DNA from: Cudoniella acicularis
Taxonomy: Eukaryota > Ascomycota > Leotiomycetes > Helotiales > Helotiaceae
Assembly (NCBI GenBank): GCA_013054445.1
Contig: JAAMPI010000500.1
Coordinates: 1-34,667, forward strand
Direction: 5' to 3'
DNA: 34,667 nt
Below, piece by piece: positions 1 to 10,191 of this stretch. Position 1 is the stretch's first letter. Every line of letters begins with the position of its first letter. Both the position numbers and the translations under genes were made by a program. Below the pieces are notes generated by a model that had not been told where the DNA came from, did not search any database, and saw only the letters and a list, made by a program, of their open reading frames with translations.

Positions 1-1
1 T

Positions 2-140
2 GCTATAGGCGGGCATAAGGCAGTCGTCAAGCTACTACTCTCTACTGGCCAGGTCGAGGCTAACTCAAAGGATAGCTTGGGTCGGACGCCATTATTATGT
101 GCTACTAAGGCCGGGCACGAGGCAGTCGTCCAGTTGCTAC
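2..140 (+). CDS. Ankyrin-repeat protein, partial exon (left end outside window)
   Basis: Reading from base 2, the exon gives two ankyrin-type units: GH-K-AVVKLLL, then D-S-LGRTPLL, then GHEAVVQLL. These match the ankyrin consensus (D..GRTPL..A...GH..VV.LLL). Such repeats mediate protein binding, and in filamentous fungi they often form the C-terminal arrays of large NACHT/NLR-type or ankyrin-only proteins. The exon appears to end at 140, where GTAAGT begins. The exon after the intron cannot be assigned: the most obvious acceptor (CTTAG ending at 220) gives an unremarkable tail with a stop near 363, so the end of the gene is uncertain. The start lies outside the window, and the gene may be intact or a relic. 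Confidence 0.6.
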
Positions 141-172
141 GTAAGTATATTAATTAATCATTTACTTTACAT

Positions 173-192
173 TATATATATATATATATATA
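173..192. repeat. (TA)n microsatellite
   Basis: An uninterrupted TA dinucleotide run of about ten units lies just inside the putative intron after the ankyrin exon. It is probably length-polymorphic between strains. Confidence 0.9.
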
Positions 193-299
193 TTTATAAC
201 TTTAATAAAGAAAGGCTTAGGGGGAGTGATATTTCCACATTACACTCGATTAAAATACTTCTACGTGATTTCGGCCTCTCGACCACCCTATTATAGTCT

Positions 300-1395
300 T
301 CGACTTACACAAGACGTTAAAAGGATAAATCAATCAATCAACAGAACGTTTCTCCGTAGGTAGAAGTTTGCAGAATATCCATCTTCCAGAATCACTATAC
401 TATACTAACTGTCTTCGGCTAGTGAGATTCAAGCCCCTTGCTCGACGGGGAGAAAGAAAAATTTAAAATGCGTGTGGAGGGGAAGCCGGTTTTGTAAGCG
501 ACTGTAGCATAAGTGAAACTTGAAACACAAAATCAGTCGACATCCCTTACAAAGAAAACAATGAAACTAAATAGTGCTGTAAGCATTGCTCGACGGCTTT
601 TTTATCAACTCTATTATAAATGTGCCAGCAACACATTTTCAATTGTGGTCTTTGAAGGCCCAGACCTTGGCTTTTGAGTACTAGACTGGGTGGGTCAGCA
701 CATGAATTAAAGTCTCCTGTCCTGGCACAAAGAAAGCCAGTCAATATTCTTTGTTCTAGGGAGATTAAGGTTAGAATAAAGACGGGACGTAGAAGTGACG
801 ATTGGTATCGTATAGAACAAACGAGAGTCGGCTTTGCGCTATACCTAATACAGAGAGTAAGAGTCCTCAATTATCCAGATAGAGATATTTAAACATTAAT
901 AGCCTAACTAAGATTTTTTATCTGTATTCTAGGGATAGCATTACGTTTTTACTTGAAGGGTTCATAGTATGTACCAAACGAAACAATCTATACGGTGGTT
1001 CAGAGCCAAACTAGGTCGAAAGCGGCGAGTTGTAAACTTGGAAACTTGAAAACTTCCCAACTGGCAGGCGCTACCCAGAAAATTCAACAGCTCGAATACC
1101 ATGCTCACTACACAAAATCAGAATGTCATAAGGCTGTAATGCAACTGTTGTTTTCATTCATCAATGTAGGGTATCTTGCTTCACAGCCTCCCCGTTGCTC
1201 ATTTGGTCTGCCACTGCCTCGAGCTTTTCGAATCCAAGTTCACCAGTTTCGAAACATCGCTAATGTTCGTGTTGAACATACAAACTCCTGGCAATGTTTT
1301 GCCTTAAATGCTCTTATTTTTAAACCCTAGTAGTGAGGTATCCAACCCCTCTTGCAAGTTGAGAATGGTACCAGATCCAGAATGCAAGGTTTAAT
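300..1395. other. Intergenic, no gene seen
   Basis: Only short overlapping ORFs without recognisable motifs occur here. The stretch separates the ankyrin exon from the 3' end of the Urc4-like gene, which points leftward, so it should contain that gene's 3' UTR and terminator. No tRNA or repeat array was seen. Confidence 0.5.
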
Positions 1396-3064
1396 TTAAA
1401 AAACAGTTCCGTCGGAAAGGATTGCAATTGGCGGACATTGCGTGTTCGGGCGGGATATTTCTGCCATTTCTCTTCCTCCCTGGTTTATTGGTCAGACCTT
1501 TCTTTTCAAATAAGAGAACTAGCTTACCTTCCAACTACCAGCTTCCAGCATTTGTGGAAGTGACAGTTTATCGACGCCCTGTAGGCCCAATGTCTTGTTT
1601 ACCTCTTCCAATAACAAATCCAGGAATCCCACCGTTACAGCCCTCCACTCCACAATTACATCATCGTCGGGTTCAAACATAGGCACAATTTCCAAAGTTT
1701 TCTTTCCGCTTTTCTCGCTATCGAGCTTGAAGTTTTGTACTCCTCTCCTGGTATCTTCGTCTTTTAACGCGAGAACGCCAGTATCGATGAAAAGGCCGCC
1801 ATTCCGATATTCAGGGAGACCAGTCATGAGTTCGGCGCCGGCAAAGTGGATGTTCATCAATTTCGTCATCGGTTGCATAAGGGAATAGCAAAGCCATTGT
1901 GTCAATTTATGGAAAGGAACGATCGTCTCCCAAGGTGCGGAAGATGGCATGGTTGGCATGGAAGATAGAGGCCAGGCGTCACCGAGGGCGGTTCCATCGA
2001 TTGCTGTTCGGGAGGATGGCCAAATCGGCGCAAGGCCATCCATAAGGACACTCCATAACGTTGGAAGAAGGATAAAGGGAACCGAAGAAGCTTGTGTTGT
2101 CGGGTGGGAGATGAGGTAGTCTGCCAATTAGCTTGGATAAAAGGTTAGCAGATCTTGCACATACCTAGCATATTCCCAGGTCGTCCATCAGCTCCAAAGT
2201 AGGTGTGATTCATCATTGCCTCAGACAACTTGATCAAGAGCTCAGTTCGGCCTTCCAGTCCAGCAATAGGATTCTCTTCCGTCACTTGTAAGCCAGCGCG
2301 CATTGTTTCAACAGTCAAATTCCGCAAGCCCTCGCCGTCGACTTGATACGGTTGGCTCGAATTGCTGCTAAAAATGCCACTCTTGAACATTTCTAAACTT
2401 GCGATGGCCAGTCCCTCACTCCGCCTATAAATTCGCCCATTTTCTGTGCTTTTGTATGACCAGGTTGTTCCAGCGCCTGCATCGAGCAATACCGAGACGA
2501 GAAAAAGGTCGAGAAGCCTACGACATCGCTCCGAAGGGTCTATATCACTACGCCAGCTGGCCTGGAGTTCGGCAATCCTATCTTTTCCACCAACATTGAA
2601 ATGCTGCCAGCGGCCATGTGGAGGGATGCTTGCATAATCGGGAGCAAAGTCGCGCTGTTTGGGACCTCACGTCAGCTCGCACAATCAAGTCGCACAAAGT
2701 GGGGTAGCACCTTGATTATCGACACTACAAATTTGGTAGTGTCTTTGAAATTCTCCATGTGCACATCGAAGTGATTCAGTTCATTTCTCTGCGCCTTGTT
2801 TAGCATTAGGGAACATCGCTCTCGCACGGCGCCAATGCTCCTCAGATATCCTGCTGGATCAACGTATGGATCGGGTGCCTTTGGGAGCGCAATCTTGGGA
2901 ATGGTCGGCGGAACGGAAAACGACATCTTGTAACTTGGGGTTGTGGGCGATTTGAGAGAGGATTGCGAGGACATGGACTGGATATCCCCCAGGTTCGAAG
3001 AGTTCTTGCGGGTGCTGCCCGAAGTAGTGGAACCAGACTTGTCCTTACGTGAGAAAAGACCCAT
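1396..3064 (-). CDS. URC4: DUF1688 / Urc4 (Urg3)-like protein, uracil catabolism
   Basis: Four exons on the minus strand: 3064-2711, 2654-2165, 2120-1528, 1479-1396. Introns are 56, 44 and 48 nt with GT-AG ends; total 1521 nt, 506 residues, and phases agree at every junction. The N-terminus (about residues 1-45) is Ser/Thr-rich. The rest follows the DUF1688 family: PYVDPAGYLRSIGAVRER, a DAGAGTTWSYKS block, RRSEGLAIASLEMF, AGLEGRTELLIKLSEAM, PTLWSVLMDGLAPIWP, DAWPLSSMP, a FHKLTQWLCYS block, IHFAGAELMTGLPEYRNGG, WRAVTVGFLD and QMLEAGSWKGGRE, ending LSDGTVF. Family knowledge: Urc4 (Lachancea kluyveri) and Urg3 (S. pombe) belong to the URC uracil-degradation pathway; the exact reaction is not settled as far as I know. 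Exons 1 and 4 are recovered only after splicing. The gene looks intact. Confidence 0.9.
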
Positions 3065-3335
3065 GTTTGGTGATGCTGATGATCGTGGTTGGTTGTACGG
3101 AATCTAACCTACGAGTGCCGTTATCGTGGCAGGTCGCCAGTCGATAAGAAATTTGGCTGGTGACGATTGTCTTGGGGCTGGAAGCTGGGAGCCTGATCCT
3201 GACTGGCGAGCTGAGTGCCGACCGTGACGGTGGGACAGCGCAACACAGGGGATGCCCAGGGGCTGTTCAGCGGTCGCGAGGGCGATCAACTGAGCTGTGC
3301 CAGCGTGTTGGGGAAGGTGTTTTGTACGTGTAGCT

Positions 3336-3358
3336 GTCGCCGTCGCCGTCGCCGTCGC
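3336..3358. repeat. GTCGCC hexanucleotide tandem repeat
   Basis: Nearly four copies of GTCGCC in tandem, about 270 bp upstream of the Urc4-like start codon. Several long ORFs on both strands overlap here because the region is GC-rich; none resembles a protein family. Confidence 0.8.
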
Positions 3359-4780
3359 GTTCTGGCAGCGAAAGGTGCGAGATGTAAGGTCGAAATAAAG
3401 CAAAAACAGAGTCGGGTCGGCAGAAAAGTTTCCAACTGATGGCAGGTCAACAAGTGACGTGACGTGAAGGAGATGTCCGCGACTGCCTCTTTGGTAGCCA
3501 CCACAGGCAGCAAATTTGCCAATTGATCTCTCTGAGCCGGGAGGAATGGTCGGGAATCCAGGCTTCTCCCCACCCACCAGTGCGCCTGGCTGCACTGCTG
3601 CACTGCTGCAGCGTCTGGCCTTGTTCGCTGCAGGGGCCGCGTTGCCGCGTAGAGGCACAGGGTCCAAGCCTGGCAAGCCGATCTTGATTGGAAAATTCGA
3701 AAAAGCCTCACTCGGCCAACAGGTGCGCTTCTGAGTAGCGGGTCCAGAACGCCCTCTTCCCCGGTCACCACGAATTTGGGTCGCCCACCTCTGGATGATG
3801 AACCCGAGAAATCCTCGCGGGATGCTTGGAGGAGTGCCGCTGGGCTGCTTCTGGCACCTGTGAGGATGGGTTTCTTGCTCCCTAAACGTGATATTGGACA
3901 GGGGGACGGCGATAAACGGGCAAGCCCGAGATGCAGGTACAGGTTTAACGGGAGCACCGTAGGTCTCTCCGAGGAATCCTGGTTGATGGGCAAGGCGCTG
4001 GAATGGTCCGAAGCTCCAGTGTCCCAGCAGCCGTTGGATGTGCGGAAGCTTGCCGGATTATTGGCGGGGCAGTTGGCTACAGGGGAGACGGGATTTGGAT
4101 TGGTACCCCAGGAGAAAGGACCTCAAAAGGCTCGAAAAGTGCAAATGCAGTGCGAGAAAAGTCAGAACTATCAAAAGGCAAAGTTGAAGGAACTGGTGGG
4201 TGGGCAGCTGGGCTTTATGATTTGTTCTGCAGCGCCAGACCCGTACGGCTGTACCGCTGGTATTGGAAATTTGGGATGGGGACAAACTCAGGGGCCGCAG
4301 TCCAGTAGTGAGTTTCGCTGGCTCTTTCACGGTCCTAATAGTGATCAAAGTCGCGAGCCAAGCATCTGCAAGCAGACGATTGTTTGCCCAACTGGTGCAG
4401 GAACAGGCGAGCCGGCGCCCACGAGCTTCTTCTAACCACACAGCATCCAGACCACGAGTCAACCATAAACGCTGCGGACAGAGCCATACCGGACGCCTCG
4501 TGGGAGCTGGATAAACCCCCTTTTGCTGCATTCGATAGCTGCACGCGTGCATACCTAGCGACTGTGCGACCATCCATAAAAATCCACTTTAGCAGCCGCT
4601 ACTGTGCAGGGCAAAACGAGCGCAAAGCGCATGAGATAGATGGATCGTTGCACAACCCGCGTTTGTGGGTGATCAAAGAAGTTTGCCACTGCCCAGAGGT
4701 TACACAACAAGTCAGCTCAATGCCGGGGAATTTCCAGAAGAGCTTGAAGCTTCCAACTTCCCGACGAAGTCAAAGATACC

Positions 4781-5209
4781 CACGTGACCCTCTCTTCTCG
4801 TCTGTCTACTTAGTGCCTGCGCGTAGGCAGGCTGGCGATCTGACTCTTTTTAAATAACCTGAAGCCCTAACTCGGCTCGTAGTCGGCCGTAGCCGCTCGC
4901 AGTCGATATAAGATCCGTGTCGGTCTTTCCTTTCCCCGGTCCTTTGTAACGGACTATCGTTTCCCTGACTTAGTACTTTATCACGTGATAAACTACCTAG
5001 TTTCACGTGAGGTGTTAAAAAAGGCCAGCAAAAGTTCGTTTGCGCAATTCTATCCTTTTAGTCAGATCAATCTAAGAACCGCGATATGGCCCTTGGACTT
5101 CAGGCAAAATGACACTACTCTCTCGGTAATGTTTTTCTAACTTTGTTTTAATCTGTGGATAATTTCAGAGCTTATAAACCTCTTTTAGACAACTACATCT
5201 ACCCACGTG
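4781..5209. promoter_or_regulatory. Cluster of four CACGTG boxes upstream of the auxilin-like gene
   Basis: CACGTG cores occur at 4781-4786, 4982-4987, 5004-5009 and 5204-5209. Each is followed by A (CACGTGA). The second sits in a perfect 14-bp palindrome, TTATCACGTGATAA (4978-4991). CACGTG is the classic site of bHLH factors such as Cbf1/Pho4-type proteins in fungi. Binding here is inference. The last box is about 220 bp upstream of the start codon at 5429. Confidence 0.5.
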
Positions 5210-5428
5210 ATCGTTGCTCTATTCCTGCGCCTAACTTGAGAACCGCGCTGCGGCAAATCATCCGCGCGCCAATTTACCGCGCTTCAAGAATAGCATATGC
5301 CAACGAAACACCAAAGTCCACACGAGATCCACGGACAAATCTGTACATTCCAGCTGACGGCATTCAATGATTTTATGAAACATTCCAAAACTTTAAATGA
5401 TTAAACTTGTACGATTGCGCATTCCATT

Positions 5429-8299
5429 ATGGATGATTTGAACGGTCTAGATTGGTCTGCGACATCCAGTGCAACCACCAAAACACCTCAAGGTACTGGA
5501 AATTACTATCCTACCTTGCGACCAACCTCTCCACCCCAAAACTCCGGTCGAACAACTCCCCTTTCCAGCCAAGCGTCCGGCGTACCGAAAGCTTCTGCCT
5601 TTGCACCACCAAAGACTGCAAGTCCTGACAGCTTCTCGAACCTCGTTTCCTTCGGCTCTTCAAAACAAAATACCCTCACGTTACAACAGCAACAAGAAAA
5701 ACTACAAGCGGAGAAGCGGAAGCAGGAAGAAGAGAAGAGGAAACAATACGATGCGCAATTTGGTCATTCTCAGTTTTGGGATGGCTTGGGGAATAAAGGG
5801 CACAATCAGCTTGCAACACCAACGATAACGCCGCGAAGCACCACTCCTGCAATAAATCCTCTACCAGCGAATTTCCCCAGAGCGTCGTCACCTCTTGCGA
5901 ATGGAAATGGTCTTTCAAGTGGGGACGATGATTTGTTTGCAGCATTCAATGCTGATACGAAAGTCGACAACTCGAGCTTTTACCCCCCTCCCTCAAATTC
6001 GAGCAGTGGGAGGAATACACCCGGGTTTGGTACAAGCAAGGCTGGGAATTTGAGTCAGCCCCAGGCTTGGGAGCGGCCTTCGTCTTTAGGAGGCGTAGAA
6101 CTTGGTGATGACGATGACCCATTTGGGCTGGGTCAGATGAAGGCGCAAATTGCTGCGCCGGTCCCGATCACAACCTCCACAGACGATGATGATTTCTTGG
6201 GGGATTTGGGGAAACCCGTGGAAGAAGTCAGGCGCCCCAGCCCAGCCATAGAAGTGGTTCCTGCCGAGCCGAACCTAGGTTCAGACTCGGATGATCCGTG
6301 GGATAAGGCGGTGGCGGACTTGGTTGATATGGGCTTCTCAGCTGAGCAATCACGACGAGCTTTGACCGAGAGCGGATCCGGTCTGGATGTGCAGGCTGCG
6401 GTTGGCTGGATTCTAAACGATGCGCATAGGCAGGCCAAACAGAAACAGAGCAGAGATCCGAGCAGGAATAACGGTCCATCAAACAGTGAAGGGAGAGAAT
6501 CACCAAGAGATGGACCTAGAAGAGGACAAAATCCCACATGGATGCGAGAGGAAGATCGAGATGAATCAAGGCCCCGGAGAGACGACAACCGTTCTCCCAA
6601 TAATGAATCGGATATTTCCAAAACAGCCGCAGCTGTCGGCAGCAACTTGTTCAAAACTGCGAATTCTTTATGGAAAACATCTCAGAAGAAGGTTCAAAAA
6701 GCTGTGGCGGAATTTCAAGATTCCGACCCTAGTCAGCCAAAATGGATGCGTGAAGCTGCTGAAAGGGAGCATGCTAAAAGGAGGGCCACTGCAGAAGGCA
6801 GGGGGCGACGTGAAAAAACTCCAATACCAGATGTCACGGACGAAGCTCTGATGCTCGAATCTGGAGCTCGGCCCCCACCTCGGAAAACCAAAGCCCCTGA
6901 ACCTCGCTTCACGGAACCAAGCTCTTCACGTGATAAATCACCAGTCCTACCAAGACCACCTCCAGGTAGGGCAACATCTGCACCTCGATGGCAACAATCA
7001 ACTCCTTCAGATCCTCGTTCGCGAATCAGCAAACAAGCTGTTGAAGAACAATCTGCACAGGCATATGTGAGCCCGGCACGCCGGAAGAAAGCTACACCAC
7101 TACCTCAGCAACAAGCACCTGAACCTGATCTACTTTTCTCCTCCAACGAACAATCCCAGCCAACACCTGCCTCTCGACCGATACCCCGCGCGTCTCCAGT
7201 ACCTTCCAAACCCTCCACCCCTATTCCGGTTCGTCCTAAAGCACCTCCCCGAAATATTCCATCACTTTCTCCTACCGCGCTCGCCAAATCGAATGAGCAC
7301 CGAGCAGCTGGAACAACGCACTTCAAACGTGGCGACTATGCCGCAGCTCACCAATCCTACTCCGCATCTCTCATGTCCCTCCCATCATCACATCCCATAG
7401 CCATCATCCTCCTCTGCAACCGCGCCCTCACCTCCCTCAAAACAGGTATCCCCAAAACTGCAGTTACAGATGCTGACACCGCACTTGAGCTCATCGGCCC
7501 CGCTCGTGGAGATGGAGAAACTATCGACCTAGGCACAGAAAAGAAAGAAATGCGAGAATTCTGGGGCAAAGCACTCATGCGTAAAGCTGAGGCATTAGAG
7601 CAAATGGAAAAATGGCGCGAAGCAGGCGACGTCTGGAAATTATGCGTAGAAAGTGGCGTGGGAGCCGCAACAGCCGTGCAAGGACGGACACGCTGCGAGA
7701 AAGCTCTCGCTCCAAAGCCCGTTCGAACAGCCACACCCAAACCCAAACCACGCCAACAACCCAAATCTGCTTTACAAGACCTAAATGGTGGTGGCGGGAA
7801 AGACAGCGCAGCCGTCGAACGACTCCGAAAAGCGAATATCGATGCCGAGAAAGCGGATGATGAGAAGTTTGCTCTGGCTGACCAGGTCGAGGCGAAAATT
7901 GGCAAGTGGAGGGATGGAAAGCGGGATAACTTGCGGGCATTGATTGGGAGTTTGGATACGGTTATGTGGGAGGGGAGTGGGTGGCAGACGGTAGGGATGC
8001 ATCAGCTTGTGCAGAATAACAAGGTGAAAATTCATTATATGAAGGCGATTGGAAAGACGCATCCTGATAAGGTATTTTTCTCCTTTTTTTTGTCGCTCTC
8101 TATCTCTATCTCTCCTATACCCATTTTCTCTGCCACGAGTCTTTGCGAGCTGCGATTTTTTCTTTAGAGGGATCTCAGCTAACACAACAAAAAACAGCTA
8201 CCACAAGACGCAAGTACCGAAATACGCATGATAGCCGGTCTCGTTTTCGCGACGCTAAACGAGAGCTGGGATAAGTTCAAGCAGCAGAATGGGTTGTAG
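5429..8299 (+). CDS. SWA2: Auxilin-like J protein (Swa2 type), clathrin uncoating
   Basis: Exon 1 is 5429-8071 and exon 2 is 8198-8299; the intron is 126 nt with a GCTAAC branch site. The product is 914 residues. Order of parts: a disordered Pro/Ser-rich N-terminus with a Lys/Glu/Gln-rich helical stretch; a UBA domain at about 289-335 (LVDMGFSAEQSRRALTES); a long disordered middle; a TPR region at about 620-755 (NEHRAAGTTHFKRGDYAAAH); and a C-terminal auxilin J domain at about 812-914. The J-domain HPD motif (residues 878-880) is the end of exon 1, and the last helix (MIAGLVFATLNESWDKFK) comes from exon 2. Swa2/auxilin binds clathrin coats and recruits Hsp70 to dismantle them. UBA-TPR-J order matches yeast Swa2. 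The DDDD-rich DPF-like stretches near residues 225-255 suit clathrin or adaptor binding (inference). Unspliced reading would lose the end of the J domain. Confidence 0.93.
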
Positions 8300-10191
8300 A
8301 TAGAACACTTCTATCTTGAATCAAATTAAAAACAAGCTCAAATACTCAAATCTTTATCATCTTCTACCGGTTCTTCTTTCTTTATTCTCGCCTTCACTGG
8401 CTAAGGCTTTTCCCAGCCTATGAGGTTACCCGCTTGGAAAATCGCTAAGCGACCAAGTAACTAAAAACCCAAGAATACCAAACAAACAAAAAACAATACG
8501 TCTTTCTACGCCTACACCTTCTACTATACCCTCCTTCGCCTCACCTAAAAGTAGAGTATACCTCACCTCGCCTCCCCTTATAAAATAGATTCTTCTGTGG
8601 TGCAACTAATATACCCACATGACAACTGCACGCAAACGGGCAAACGCCGGGTTAACTTTAAGAGCGTTTAGCCCCCTCTAAATACTTCTTCTATCCTTCT
8701 TTACCCTTCCTCGCAGCACCCCCTTTTCCAGACCCTCCACTATCCCTATCACCTCCGCTTCACGTTATATCAGGATCATCTCTAGGAAATCCACATTAAT
8801 TCATGTATGTAGCACTTAATCTAGTATAATTACTACGCTATTAGGTGCGCTACGGCGGCCTGGAGGTCCCTTAATTAATCTTTGCAAAGAGGGGCAAGCC
8901 ATATATTTCGCCCCCTTAGCAGCTAATAGAATCGCTCTCTCCTAGGGATTGCACCCTCTAAACACCTATCTCTGTTCTCTCTTCTTTTAGTGCTGTAAGG
9001 TTGCACACAAACGTATGTTAGGTCTCTCTAAGCTTTACCCAGAGGGTTACTTATACCTCGCCGCGCCTAAGTATCAGGCGAGACGAGGCGAGGCGAGGCA
9101 GAGAGGAGGATTTTACTATACTCGCCTTTAAGTGTTTATTATTCTATATAACTATATAGTTGGGTTTCGAGTAAAGAAAATGAACTTCTAGTCTTTTATC
9201 TACGATTTGAAATTCTAAATTAAATAATTATATTGTTTTATCTCTTCCCGCTATATAGTGGGTATAATATATATCTATAGGTGTAAGTATAAATATATCA
9301 CATATATCTTACGCTACTTCTACTCTCTCTACGATAAAAAAATGTATAAGAGCTATTTCACATTTAAAGCGAATTGTGCTAAGTTTCAGACATTGCAAGG
9401 TGAATTTCACTCCTTTAACAGGTATAGAGAGAGTCGATAATATACCGTGTAAGCCGGGTTTCTAGAATTCTGTTTTTCTCTTTCTCCCGAGTTTCATAAT
9501 ATACTATTATGAAATTCTTAAATGCCGTCGATTTCTAAAGTATTATTGACTTATTATATTCTGCTTGTCATAATTTGTATCTATATTATTTTATATATCT
9601 GTAAAAGTATAGTTGTTAAATCCAAATAACTAAAAAGGGTTTATTATACTTTTGGATCTATAAACTTTTCTGTGATACACTCGGCAAACTCAACAGTCCA
9701 GCCTTGCATTTCGCTAATACTCAAGATATTATCATTAACAATAAAGTTTCAGCTATCTTAAAAGACCTTCTTTATTAGCCTACCCGTCAAGCTTTTGCGA
9801 GGCTCTGGGTTAGACCCGAAAGCACCCACATCCAGGTCTGCTTCTCCCAGTAGGTAGAAACAGGAGAGGCGGGGAGATGTATTTCACTACTAGAATTAAA
9901 GTAAAGAGATATTTTGTATTTTGTTGGCTTGATTAGGTTTTAATTTTTTTATATATACAGTACATAAATAGTAGCTAAAATCAATGGACATTAAACAGCT
10001 TTGAAGCTGTTACCCTTAAATAGAAATCATGCCTCGTGAAATACTATCGTGGAATTTTGGCCCCCTTAACAAAATAGCCTCCCGCCTTAGAGAATAGGAT
10101 ATAGATATCACGATATAACCAAGGAAAATAGGAAATGCCCAGAGAAATCATCAATTCATCAAATACAAAACCAATAAAAAGAGCAGATAAA
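8300..10191. other. Gene-free AT-rich and repeat-like stretch
   Basis: No credible ORF. The first part is pyrimidine-rich with CTCGCC/CACCTCGCC units around 8535-8580. Near 9077-9103 the opposite-strand units (GGCGAGACGAGGCGAGG) appear. From 9120 on it is AT-rich with many TA dinucleotides. A minus-strand stretch at about 9650-9850 reads like a decayed peptide (see findings). This is probably old transposon DNA, but no element could be named. Confidence 0.4.
9077..9103. repeat. Degenerate GGCGA tandem repeat
   Basis: Tandem GGCGAG/ACGAG units. Similar units on the opposite strand occur about 500 bp upstream near 8535-8580, giving an imperfect inverted arrangement. Confidence 0.5.

Larger units (their letters stand above)
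3065..5428. other. Bidirectional intergenic region
   Basis: This 2.4-kb stretch lies between the divergent Urc4-like (-) and auxilin-like (+) genes and should hold both promoters. Long ORFs on both strands around 3.3-4.5 kb read through each other, are compositionally odd and carry no domain, so they are not called. The right part contains CACGTG boxes (separate entry). Confidence 0.5.

Noticed and set aside
995..1330. 111-codon plus-strand ORF
   Set aside because: No motif, no introns, and odd composition; not distinguishable from chance.
3286..4577. Several long ORFs on both strands (up to about 235 codons)
   Set aside because: They overlap each other in opposite frames, are low-complexity in composition and show no domain. 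GC-rich DNA between two divergent genes explains them.
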